Assembly (NCBI GenBank): GCA_002496635.1
Contig: DAKQ01000026.1
Span: forward strand, 29,386 to 35,526
Source: Euryarchaeota archaeon UBA82
GTDB lineage: Archaea; Thermoplasmatota; Poseidoniia; Poseidoniales; Poseidoniaceae
DNA: 6,141 bases
Direction: 5' to 3'
The notes below the pieces were generated by a model that was not told the DNA's origin, searched no databases, and saw only the letters and a list, made by a program, of their open reading frames with translations. Positions 1-5,976 of the stretch are shown here, in pieces; position 1 is the first letter of the stretch; the number at the start of each line of letters is the position of its first letter. Both the position numbers and the translations under genes were made by a program.

Positions 1-342
1 TCCAGCTTGTGTTCTATGGACGACTGGAGATACTTCTTCATGATATGTTTGGCTCATATATTGGCATATTTCTTCGAAAGTTCTTTTCCCGTTACACAAT
101 TCCCAAAGCACACTGTTCTTATCCAGAAGCGGCCGACGTAATTCCTTTGGTGCACGGAATAATTTTGCAACAATCTTTTCAATTCTACCAAATTTCTTTT
201 CAAATCGCAAAATTACAGTTTTCCCAGTAACTCCTTCTAAATCTGGATGGGAACTAGAATCTCCAGTGCGGCACCACCAAACAGGTAATCGTGTAGGGTA
301 CATTTTAGCCCATGGATGTTGTTCCACAGTTGAGAGTTCCAT
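1..342 (-). CDS. PqqD-family (RRE-fold) protein, 3' end cut off by the window edge
   Basis: Read on the minus strand from ATG at 342, the frame stays open for 114 codons and leaves the window without a stop, so the C-terminus is missing. Residues 1-50 are a basic, Trp-rich N-terminal part (PVWWCR at 20-25). Residues about 60-114 match the PqqD domain: an LRRPLLD segment at 68-74, then NSVLWELCNGKRTFEEI at 76-92 (family pattern: Asn, hydrophobic, hydrophobic-Trp-Glu-hydrophobic, small-Gly-Lys/Arg-Thr, hydrophobic-Glu-Glu-Ile), then a helix ending in YHEEVSPVV. PqqD domains are small winged-helix modules; in PQQ and RiPP pathways they bind a precursor peptide for a radical-SAM or other enzyme. 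Stand-alone euryarchaeal relatives have no known partner. The start is supported by GAGGTGAT with normal spacing. It is the fourth gene of the minus-strand operon. The domain call is confident; the function is unknown. Confidence 0.85.
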   Translation of the reverse strand, partial: MELSTVEQHPWAKMYPTRLPVWWCRTGDSSSHPDLEGVTGKTVILRFEKKFGRIEKIVAKLFRAPKELRRPLLDKNSVLWELCNGKRTFEEICQYMSQTYHEEVSPVVHRTQAG

Positions 343-345
343 TCA

Positions 346-353
346 ATCACCTC
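346..353 (-). promoter_or_regulatory. Shine-Dalgarno of the PqqD-family gene, overlapping the upstream stop codon
   Basis: On the minus strand the junction reads TGAGGTGATTGAATG. GAGGTGAT matches the archaeal anti-SD core, and 5 bases separate GAGGTG from the ATG at 342. The TGA stop of the upstream 57-residue ORF (354-352) shares two bases with this site, so a ribosome terminating there covers the SD of the next gene. This layout suggests translational coupling and fixes the PqqD start. Confidence 0.8.
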
Positions 354-525
354 AAAAATCAGTCCATGTCCATGTGACGAGTGTGATCATAGATATGACG
401 CCGAGCATAGCAGACAACTTTGTTGCCTGTACACGTTGTGTGAAATTACGTAAGTACCAGGTTAATACACCGAATATTGCGACACATACCCATAAGATGT
501 ACCATAGTGGCTCATCTCCGTCCAT
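352..525 (-). CDS. Small two-helix membrane protein, 57 residues, unknown function
   Basis: This small ORF runs from ATG at 525 to TGA at 354-352. Its product begins MDGDEP and has two hydrophobic helices, about residues 7-25 (LWYILWVCVAIFGVLTWYL) and 38-54, joined by a basic loop holding R26, R31 and K36. The ends are acidic (D2, D4, E5, D56). By the positive-inside rule the loop should be cytoplasmic and both ends outside. It fills the gap between the large surface protein (stop at 547, 21 bases away) and the PqqD gene, and its stop sits inside the PqqD SD. An in-frame TGA just upstream excludes a longer form. No good SD precedes the ATG, so translation may depend on coupling to the upstream gene. 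I do not recognise the family. Support comes from the clean two-helix pattern and the packing; homologs would settle it. Confidence 0.7.
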   Translation of the reverse strand: MDGDEPLWYILWVCVAIFGVLTWYLRNFTQRVQATKLSAMLGVISMITLVTWTWTDF

Positions 526-546
526 GTCTGCTCATTGGTACATAGG

Positions 547-3500
547 TCAAGGCTGTTTCCCTAAACGATCAAGATATTGCTGTCCATAGTGTTTCCATTG
601 TTCCACAGACCAACCATCTGGTAAACCTGTCTCTGGCAAGACTGGCGACGTTATTTCATGGTCAACAATGGTTTGTTCTGTAGGGGCAGTTGTTCCCGTA
701 CTTACTGGAGGTCCGTTCGTAATCGGTGGCCCATTCGCGACCAACATGTCGTCGGCTTGAATTTCATCGTCATCAAATTCACCACCAGTTCTTCTGCGAA
801 TAATAAGAGCGATAAGCATCACCATAAATAGGGCAATTCCTCCAGTAATCATCGTAGGTGCATTAAATTCCATGTTCATGAAAACTTCAGTATCTTTGGT
901 CTCTGAGAATACAATTATTTGGGAATATGTTGACGAAATTGTATCGTCTTTTGTGGACATCGATATGGTTAATTCCCCTTCTAAAGTACCTTGCAATCTA
1001 TGAATTGTGCAAATGAATTGCTTCTCTGAAGCCTCTCCGCGGCTGTATTGAAGACTTACATTCAAAGGTTCAGTTTGTTGAAACAAATTTCCATTGCATA
1101 TCACTTGCCATGTTTCTGGATGACGAATTGTTAATGTAAGGTCTTCATTGAATGTTGATTCACTTGTTAGATTAATCCAAAAACCAGTTCCTGTTGTTTC
1201 GGATTCTATTGGCGTTGTTGGAAGTGGTGAAACTTCCAAATTCACCTCCCTTTGCTCATCAACAAGGATCAAATTTTGATGCTCAATTGTGATGATATTC
1301 CCCTCATTATCAAGTCCACCTTCAACATACGTTGTGATTACAATTCTTGTATTCAATGGCACATTTGGTCCAATAATAAGGTCGATTATTACGAGTTTAG
1401 TATCACCTGAACTCATTGGAAATGTAAGCGGAGAGTTGGGAGTGGTTGTTGGCCCTCCAACACCTGCTGTGAGGAATGCTACAATGTCCTCAGTTGGTGG
1501 TGAAGTAGATACATCAAATCCTATTTCCATATCAGATTCCAAAGCATTCCCAATATTGGTAATCGTCCCATTGATGGTTACAGGTGAATCGATCATAGCA
1601 TGAATATCTTTTGATGAGCTGGTATAAGATGGGTAACGTATACTACCTGTCATCATCATATGGGTGATAGAATTATCAGACATATCTGAATCTATTCCAT
1701 TAGGTGTTACTTCGATGATGATTTCATGTAATTCACTCGCAGATTCACTCATTGGAACGGAGATAAGAATCTCAACAGAAGCGGTATTATCACCAATATA
1801 TGACACCGAAAGTGGAATCAAATTGCTTTCCAAAACAAGACCGTCTTGACGGAGCATGAACTCCCAACTATCTGGAATACTAGGGAGACTTAACTCAGCA
1901 ATACTCGGTCCATTCCCGTTATTTATTATCTCAACCTGAATTGAACTCATCGCTCCAGGACGGAGCCATTGTTCACCTCCGGATAAGGATAAACTCAGAT
2001 CATGGATGGTGTCGATTAGTACGCTATCGTATTGGTCTCCTGTGAATGAAGTACTGCTTCTCGTTGAGGTTGCAATGGGTTTGAATACTGGCGCAGCATC
2101 ATTTGCCTGACCATTGCTTGGCGCCGTAACAGCGATGTAAAATGAAGCAGTCATGCCGGGGTTAATTGCTATTGGAGGGCGTATTTCAGGTTGGATATCC
2201 CATCCAATTTTTGGATTAACATCAACAGATAATTCAAAAATATCCTGCCGAGTTGCTTGATTGGTTATTGTATAAGGGACATGTATTGTCTCTCCCGCAG
2301 AAATTAGAATAATCGAGTCAGAATCGCCAGCAAAATCAATCTCTGCATAAGATACCATAGATGCTTGTATTGTTATCGCTTCAGTAATTGTACGGCTTGT
2401 GTCGTTTTGTGCTGTTAAAGTGAGCCAAAAATCACCAGTTGTATCAGGAGCAGCATTACTTGGAACAGTCATTAAGAATCGTACATTCATTGGTTGATTT
2501 GGAGTCAACCTAATTGATGACATTTGATCAAAGGACAATGAAACACTCCATCCATTGGCTAAGCTTTTCGACTCAGTATTCAAATCAAAAACATCTGTTG
2601 CTTGACCAATATTACTTACTTCAACCTCAAAGAGACATGTAGATCCTGGCGCGCATTTTGGTTTGAAATCAGGTTGTTGGATAAATGGGATTCGATCTGC
2701 TAGCACCTGGAATTGCATAGGTTCTGCGGCATAGACGGTAGGTTGCTGCACACTCGTTCCCAAGAATGTCATTTGTGTGAAACCCGTTGTTGCATTGATG
2801 TCCGGTTGGATTTTTACATCAATTTGTTTCGATTCACCAGGGAGGAGTGCTACGCCAGTTGAGGGGTTGACACCAGCTCCTGATGCATATGAATACGCAA
2901 CGTTCCAGTCTTGAGGCAGGTTGAGTATTGATGGCGAAATAAAGTCGGATATGTTTCCTGTATTCTCAAGATTCATTGTGATTTTTCCCCAAGAACCCGG
3001 TATTGCTCCTATGGTTGAAATTCCAGTAGCTTCAAAATTGTATTCCTCAACACGAGCAGATTGATCATAAATGATTACGATATCGTCAATCCAATAACCA
3101 TTACTTGTTCCAGAACTGTCACTGGTAAATGTAAATTTGAATTGGGAATTGGAATGCAGATGTTGGTTTGGATTGACTGGTATAAGCGGAGTAGTATGAC
3201 CCATGTTCGAATTTGATATTGTTCTCCATTCACCGAGATTGACATCGACTGTACCCGCTATTGTTGCTAACTCATCCCATGCCCCATTCAGATTTTTGGC
3301 GTACAATTTCAACTCATCGTTGGTATCAGCACTCCCTGTATAGAAAAAGGAAATACCATTTGTCATTAATGGATTATACACAACATCGCTAAAATCTAAG
3401 ATTGGAGTGGTCAATGAAGATTGCATGTTATTGTTGTATGAACCAGTGCTTCCCTGTCCAATGTGGCACGAACTGCCCATACTCAAAGCTGCATCCGAAT

Positions 3501-4104
3501 TCATACCCCATAGTGGTCCAGTATTCCATCCTACAAGTGACGTGCATGTTGAATAGGAATATGCTACTGTATAATGCCTAGAAAGAATATCATTTCCCAT
3601 ATTATCATCCACTGCGCTATGAGTTGAACTTACTCTAAGTGTGTGATTCCCTGAGTAGTTGACATTTACATTGAAGAACGTAGCAGTGCCCTGTCCACCA
3701 CTGGTTAATCCATTCATCGTTATCGTTCGATTTGCTAATTCAAATTGTCCGTATTCGTTGTGTAAAATCAACAACTGAAGCGTTATAATGCTGGAGGTAG
3801 CGCTTCCTTCGTTACGGACAGTCACCTCAATATCCATGGGCGTGGAATTAACAGAATCTGTGACATATAACTCAGCAGGTCGATTGAAATTTGCAATGGG
3901 ATGATTTGATGAGAACATTTTGTATTGATTCTCATCGGCTAGATTCGAATAGGTAATTGAAACATCAACGGGTGTGATATCAATGCCAGAATTCTTTGGT
4001 GCAGAAGAAGTGATGTCCTCATTCAGGATTGAAGGGTCTGAAATTGATTGAAGCATCAGGCAAAGAAGAACGATTGCCGCAGAAAGACTTCGCCCCATGG
4101 ACAA
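547..4104 (-). CDS. Giant single-pass surface protein with CARDB-like, MAM-like and NEW3-type repeats
   Basis: The 1185-residue product is secreted and membrane-anchored. A signal peptide covers residues 4-22. Residues about 85-180 form a CARDB-like beta-sandwich. Residues about 185-348 look like a MAM/jelly-roll domain, with LTTPILDFS near the front and GYWIDDIVI at the end. Four to six NEW3/CARDB-type sandwiches follow, roughly 362-470, 478-582, 588-690, 702-815, 830-950 and 955-1070, recognisable by repeats such as LENTGN, VSNIGQ and INNGNG before GW/W and P-G turns. A membrane helix lies at about 1086-1102, then RRR as stop-transfer, an acidic stretch, a duplicated NGPP unit, and a final GWSVEQWKHYGQQYL segment. 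Six outside cysteines fall in three pairs (187/213, 484/490, 1003/1032), and about ten N-glycosylation sequons are present. No catalytic motif is visible, so an adhesion, binding or scaffold role is inferred. The TTG at 4104 lies 5 bases from GGTG; the ATG at 4098 is the alternative and removes only two residues. Confidence 0.9.
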   Translation of the reverse strand: MSMGRSLSAAIVLLCLMLQSISDPSILNEDITSSAPKNSGIDITPVDVSITYSNLADENQYKMFSSNHPIANFNRPAELYVTDSVNSTPMDIEVTVRNEGSATSSIITLQLLILHNEYGQFELANRTITMNGLTSGGQGTATFFNVNVNYSGNHTLRVSSTHSAVDDNMGNDILSRHYTVAYSYSTCTSLVGWNTGPLWGMNSDAALSMGSSCHIGQGSTGSYNNNMQSSLTTPILDFSDVVYNPLMTNGISFFYTGSADTNDELKLYAKNLNGAWDELATIAGTVDVNLGEWRTISNSNMGHTTPLIPVNPNQHLHSNSQFKFTFTSDSSGTSNGYWIDDIVIIYDQSARVEEYNFEATGISTIGAIPGSWGKITMNLENTGNISDFISPSILNLPQDWNVAYSYASGAGVNPSTGVALLPGESKQIDVKIQPDINATTGFTQMTFLGTSVQQPTVYAAEPMQFQVLADRIPFIQQPDFKPKCAPGSTCLFEVEVSNIGQATDVFDLNTESKSLANGWSVSLSFDQMSSIRLTPNQPMNVRFLMTVPSNAAPDTTGDFWLTLTAQNDTSRTITEAITIQASMVSYAEIDFAGDSDSIILISAGETIHVPYTITNQATRQDIFELSVDVNPKIGWDIQPEIRPPIAINPGMTASFYIAVTAPSNGQANDAAPVFKPIATSTRSSTSFTGDQYDSVLIDTIHDLSLSLSGGEQWLRPGAMSSIQVEIINNGNGPSIAELSLPSIPDSWEFMLRQDGLVLESNLIPLSVSYIGDNTASVEILISVPMSESASELHEIIIEVTPNGIDSDMSDNSITHMMMTGSIRYPSYTSSSKDIHAMIDSPVTINGTITNIGNALESDMEIGFDVSTSPPTEDIVAFLTAGVGGPTTTPNSPLTFPMSSGDTKLVIIDLIIGPNVPLNTRIVITTYVEGGLDNEGNIITIEHQNLILVDEQREVNLEVSPLPTTPIESETTGTGFWINLTSESTFNEDLTLTIRHPETWQVICNGNLFQQTEPLNVSLQYSRGEASEKQFICTIHRLQGTLEGELTISMSTKDDTISSTYSQIIVFSETKDTEVFMNMEFNAPTMITGGIALFMVMLIALIIRRRTGGEFDDDEIQADDMLVANGPPITNGPPVSTGTTAPTEQTIVDHEITSPVLPETGLPDGWSVEQWKHYGQQYLDRLGKQP

Positions 4105-4108
4105 GTAT

Positions 4109-4116
4109 TCACCCTC
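4109..4116 (-). promoter_or_regulatory. Shine-Dalgarno of the giant surface-protein gene
   Basis: The minus strand reads GAGGGTGA here. Five bases separate its GGTG from TTG at 4104, the same spacing as in S19e on the other strand, while the ATG at 4098 would be 11 bases away. Spacing favours TTG and codon preference favours ATG. The protein is essentially the same either way. Confidence 0.55.
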
Positions 4117-4128
4117 GACGTATTTGAT

Positions 4129-4950
4129 TTATTCGTCAATGGACTCTGATTCGGCCAATTTGAGTTTTTCCTCTCGTTTTTTATCCTTCGCTCTTGCTGC
4201 AAAGTAAACGGTAAATGAGGGTATTAGGATCATTGAAAAGCAACCAACTACAGCAGCTAGAGCCCATAAAAATTCAGTCGCAGCATCGATTGAATACACT
4301 TCGATAGATGAGAATTCTTCGTTGACTGTGTGAATCACTATAACCGGTTGGACAGATTTGTCTCCAGGCTCCTTTATTTCAATAATGAGTTGCGGTGATC
4401 CATGCAGATGATCAATCTCTTTCCTTGCTTCCTGCTCTGCTTCCTGTATGTCATCTGCATACACAGTTCCATTTGATCTTCTTGCGGGGTCGGTTGATGT
4501 AAGCGAACGTAATTCAATACTGGAGTCTTCGGATTCCACTTCTATAGTATCACTATGTTGGCAATGCTCTGAGCATCTGAAATCGACTTTATCGCCATTT
4601 ACTGTCACCTTTGCATCTTCGACTCCAAGAAATTGATGGCTGTAGAGTTTCGCTGTGTTTGATAATTTAATGATTGCACCTGACGCCAAATCATCTATCG
4701 ACATGTTTACCCAAGTCAGATTTTGAGCATTCACATCAAGAACGGTTGTCCAGTACGTTTCGTTATCGATAACCTGCTTATTCAACTCGATCTCACTGAA
4801 TTCAGTATTTGTAGCCTCAGTTTGATAAATATAGTAATTTGGTGAAACCGTCGCTCCATACACGGCATAAGAAAGCATAAAAATGAGTGTTAAAGAGAGC
4901 CCAATCAACGTTCTGAGAAGGTTGGGGTTCTGTGCTAAAGCCTTCTTCAT
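4129..4950 (-). CDS. Membrane protein with terminal helices and an outside domain, 273 residues
   Basis: First gene of the minus-strand operon; family not recognised. Residues 11-33 form a membrane helix after a Lys-containing N-terminus. Residues about 34-226 form a polar, mostly beta-predicted domain. Residues about 227-252 form a second helix followed by a strongly charged tail (ARAKDKKREEKLK), so both ends should be cytoplasmic and the middle outside. The outside domain has an unusual cluster CSEHCQH at 126-132, an acidic Ser-rich stretch at 138-148, and four N-glycosylation sequons (N63, N77, N82, N160). An Asp/Glu/Lys-rich segment at 167-181 is probably helical. The start is ATG at 4950 because GGAGGG lies 5 bases upstream; the in-frame TTG at 4962 would put that SD inside the gene. 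The stop is 24 bases from the start of the giant surface protein, so the two are probably co-transcribed. Function is unknown; helping to place or anchor the neighbour is only a guess. Confidence 0.88.
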   Translation of the reverse strand: MKKALAQNPNLLRTLIGLSLTLIFMLSYAVYGATVSPNYYIYQTEATNTEFSEIELNKQVIDNETYWTTVLDVNAQNLTWVNMSIDDLASGAIIKLSNTAKLYSHQFLGVEDAKVTVNGDKVDFRCSEHCQHSDTIEVESEDSSIELRSLTSTDPARRSNGTVYADDIQEAEQEARKEIDHLHGSPQLIIEIKEPGDKSVQPVIVIHTVNEEFSSIEVYSIDAATEFLWALAAVVGCFSMILIPSFTVYFAARAKDKKREEKLKLAESESIDE

Positions 4951-4954
4951 CAAT

Positions 4955-4960
4955 CCCTCC
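4955..4960 (-). promoter_or_regulatory. Shine-Dalgarno that decides the start of the 273-residue membrane protein
   Basis: The minus strand reads GGAGGGATTGATG. The near-perfect SD with 4-5 bases of spacing selects ATG at 4950 over the upstream in-frame TTG at 4962. The presence of an SD implies a leadered transcript beginning in the divergent intergenic region. Confidence 0.75.
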
Positions 4961-4974
4961 AATCAGGCCTGATT
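4961..4974. promoter_or_regulatory. Perfect 14-bp palindrome, candidate operator
   Basis: AATCAGGCCTGATT equals its own reverse complement over all 14 bases. It sits directly next to the SD of the minus-strand operon, in the 133-base region between divergent genes. With no bases left for a loop, it fits a dimeric DNA-binding protein better than an RNA hairpin. Its place downstream of any likely minus-strand TATA box would suit a repressor or roadblock. A 14-bp palindrome can arise by chance somewhere in a window of this size, but less easily in this short region. Confidence 0.4.
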
Positions 4975-5083
4975 CAAGAAGACTTGCACTCATCCAAAGG
5001 ACAATATGCTCATCATTTTAATCTCGGAATCGCCCGTTTTATTCAAATAGGGGAGACAAGTCGGAAGGTTGCTTGGTGTAGAC
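4975..5083. promoter_or_regulatory. Divergent promoter region between surface-protein and ribosomal operons
   Basis: No gene is visible here. Both flanking operons start outward, so promoters for both should lie inside. Two AT-rich stretches are TATA-box candidates: TTTTAAT at 5016-5022 and TTTTATTCAAATA at 5037-5049. The second would place a plus-strand start about 15-20 bases before S19e, leaving just enough leader for the GGTG at 5075-5078. The first, read on the minus strand as ATTAAAA, would give the membrane-protein operon a leader of roughly 40 bases. Neither is a clean TTTATATA consensus, so exact sites are uncertain; that promoters occur in this interval is the safer claim. Confidence 0.4.
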
Positions 5084-5578
5084 ATGACGACGTTTTATGA
5101 TGTTCCTGCAAACTTTCTGATTCCAGCTCTTGCTGAACAATTGAAGAGCAATGCCTCGATTTCAATGCCAGAATGGGCTCATGTTGTAAAAACCGGCTCC
5201 TCTCGAGAGCGCCCGCCAACACAAACCGACTGGTGGCACATCCGTGGAGCAGCAATGTTGCGTAAGATTGCTCGTCAAGGACCAATTGGGGTTACTCTTC
5301 TTTCTCAAGAATACGGAGGCCGTAAGAACAATGGTTCCAAGCCAAACACACCTGGTGTCGGATCACGTAAAGTCATCCGTGCAATTCTACAACAACTCGA
5401 AGAGGCTGGTCTTGTTTCTATGCAAGCAGCACGGGTGATTGAACACGAAAACAGAGAGCCAACTCAACTTTACTCTGGCCGTATTATCACGCCAGCTGGT
5501 CACAAACTCTTGAATCAAGTTGCTCTCGCAGTTCGTCCAGAGGTTGAAGCAGCATATCCAGGACTCGATAAGTACTGA
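5084..5578 (+). CDS. rps19e: Small-subunit ribosomal protein S19e (eS19)
   Basis: The 164-residue product is archaeal eS19, a component of the 30S head found in archaea and eukaryotes but not bacteria. Family hallmarks are visible in order: YDVPAN at 5-10, the PPTQTDWWHIRGAAMLRK segment at 44-61, GPIGV at 66-70, YGGRKNNGSKPN at 77-88, GSRKVIRAILQQLEEAGLV at 93-111, and ITPAGHKLLNQVA near the C-terminus. In eukaryotes eS19 is needed for late small-subunit rRNA maturation. The start is ATG at 5084, with GGTG at 5075-5078 five bases upstream. An in-frame TTG at 5069 would add five non-conserved residues and place the SD inside the gene, so it was not used. It is the first gene of the plus-strand operon; the next gene begins 22 bases after its stop. 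Nothing is broken or missing. Confidence 0.97.
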   Translation: MTTFYDVPANFLIPALAEQLKSNASISMPEWAHVVKTGSSRERPPTQTDWWHIRGAAMLRKIARQGPIGVTLLSQEYGGRKNNGSKPNTPGVGSRKVIRAILQQLEEAGLVSMQAARVIEHENREPTQLYSGRIITPAGHKLLNQVALAVRPEVEAAYPGLDKY

Positions 5579-5600
5579 TGGAAGTGAGTGGGTGGTTTCA

Positions 5601-5960
5601 ATGGTCGATAATACGTCTTCAGAACTTGAAGCGTTTCGACTACGACGTCAACAAGAACTTCAACAACAATTAGCCCAGCAAGCTCAGCAACAAGCTGATG
5701 CAGAAGTTGAATCACAAGCCAAGGCTGTTGAACAACAAGCACTTGATTCCGCTATGCGCCAAATCTTGTCGCCTGAAGCAAGAGGGCGATTAGCCAATGT
5801 TTCATTGGTCGATCCTGCCCGAGCTGATTTGCTAAAGAAGCAACTAGTTAACCTTCATCAAGAATCTAAAATCTCTATACCTGTTTCAGATGAACAACTA
5901 AAGAGAATCCTAACCAACCTATCCAAGAGCCGCCGTAGTGCGTCTATCCGTCGAATCTGA
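5601..5960 (+). CDS. PDCD5/TFAR19-family DNA-binding protein
   Basis: The 119-residue product belongs to the PDCD5 family (archaeal members are annotated as DNA-binding proteins). It has a charged helical N-terminus ([14 protein letters not shown]), then the three-helix core: [20 protein letters not shown] at 48-67, [17 protein letters not shown] at 71-87, and the signature [17 protein letters not shown] at 91-107, ending in a basic tail ([11 protein letters not shown]). Family members bind DNA non-specifically; the cellular role in archaea is unsettled, and the conserved place among ribosomal-protein genes hints at a link with translation or ribosome assembly. The segment at 17-47 is unusually Gln/Ala-rich. 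ATG at 5601 was chosen because GGGTGG lies 5 bases upstream; a longer in-frame form from TTG at 5520 would overlap S19e and add no family residues. Confidence 0.93.
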   Translation: MVDNTSSELEAFRLRRQQELQQQLAQQAQQQADAEVESQAKAVEQQALDSAMRQILSPEARGRLANVSLVDPARADLLKKQLVNLHQESKISIPVSDEQLKRILTNLSKSRRSASIRRI

Positions 5961-5976
5961 TGAGGGGTGCTCGAAT

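Noticed and set aside
9..230. Plus-strand ORF of 73 codons
   Set aside because: It lies opposite the PqqD-family gene, whose protein has a recognisable domain and a strong SD; the plus-strand product has no family features or SD.
266..589. Plus-strand ORF of 107 codons
   Set aside because: It overlaps three minus-strand genes (PqqD start, the 57-residue membrane protein and the end of the giant protein). Its product is Ser/His-rich without domain features, as expected of an antisense shadow.
1289..1849. Plus-strand ORFs at 1289-1603 and 1664-1849
   Set aside because: Both are antisense to well-supported repeats of the giant surface protein. Their hydrophobic composition comes from reading its Asn/Asp/Thr codons backwards.
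4058..4062. Possible lipoprotein signal (VLLC at residues 12-15 of the giant protein)
   Set aside because: The residue before the Cys is Leu instead of Gly, Ala or Ser, and the Cys lies in the middle of the hydrophobic core, so it does not fit a lipobox. The C-terminal helix already anchors the protein.
4448..4636. Plus-strand ORF of 62 codons
   Set aside because: Antisense to the outside domain of the 273-residue membrane protein, with no SD or recognisable feature.
5006..5050. Possible 14-residue leader ORF (ATG at 5006, stop TAG at 5048-5050) with AGGA upstream, ahead of S19e
   Set aside because: It contains the best TATA-like stretches, so it is probably not transcribed in full, and its peptide shows no attenuation-type codon run. 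It looks like chance.
5043..5285. Minus-strand ORF of 80 codons
   Set aside because: Antisense to the first part of S19e, whose conserved residues leave no doubt about the coding strand.
5579..5600. ATG at 5579 as the start of the PDCD5-family gene
   Set aside because: It is 22 bases before 5601 and out of frame; the GGGTGG SD sits at the right distance from ATG 5601.
5515..5742. Minus-strand ORF of 75 codons with Leu/Val-rich, membrane-like sequence
   Set aside because: Antisense to S19e and to the Gln-rich part of the PDCD5-family gene; CAA/CAG repeats read backwards give Leu/Val codons, so the apparent membrane helices are an artefact.
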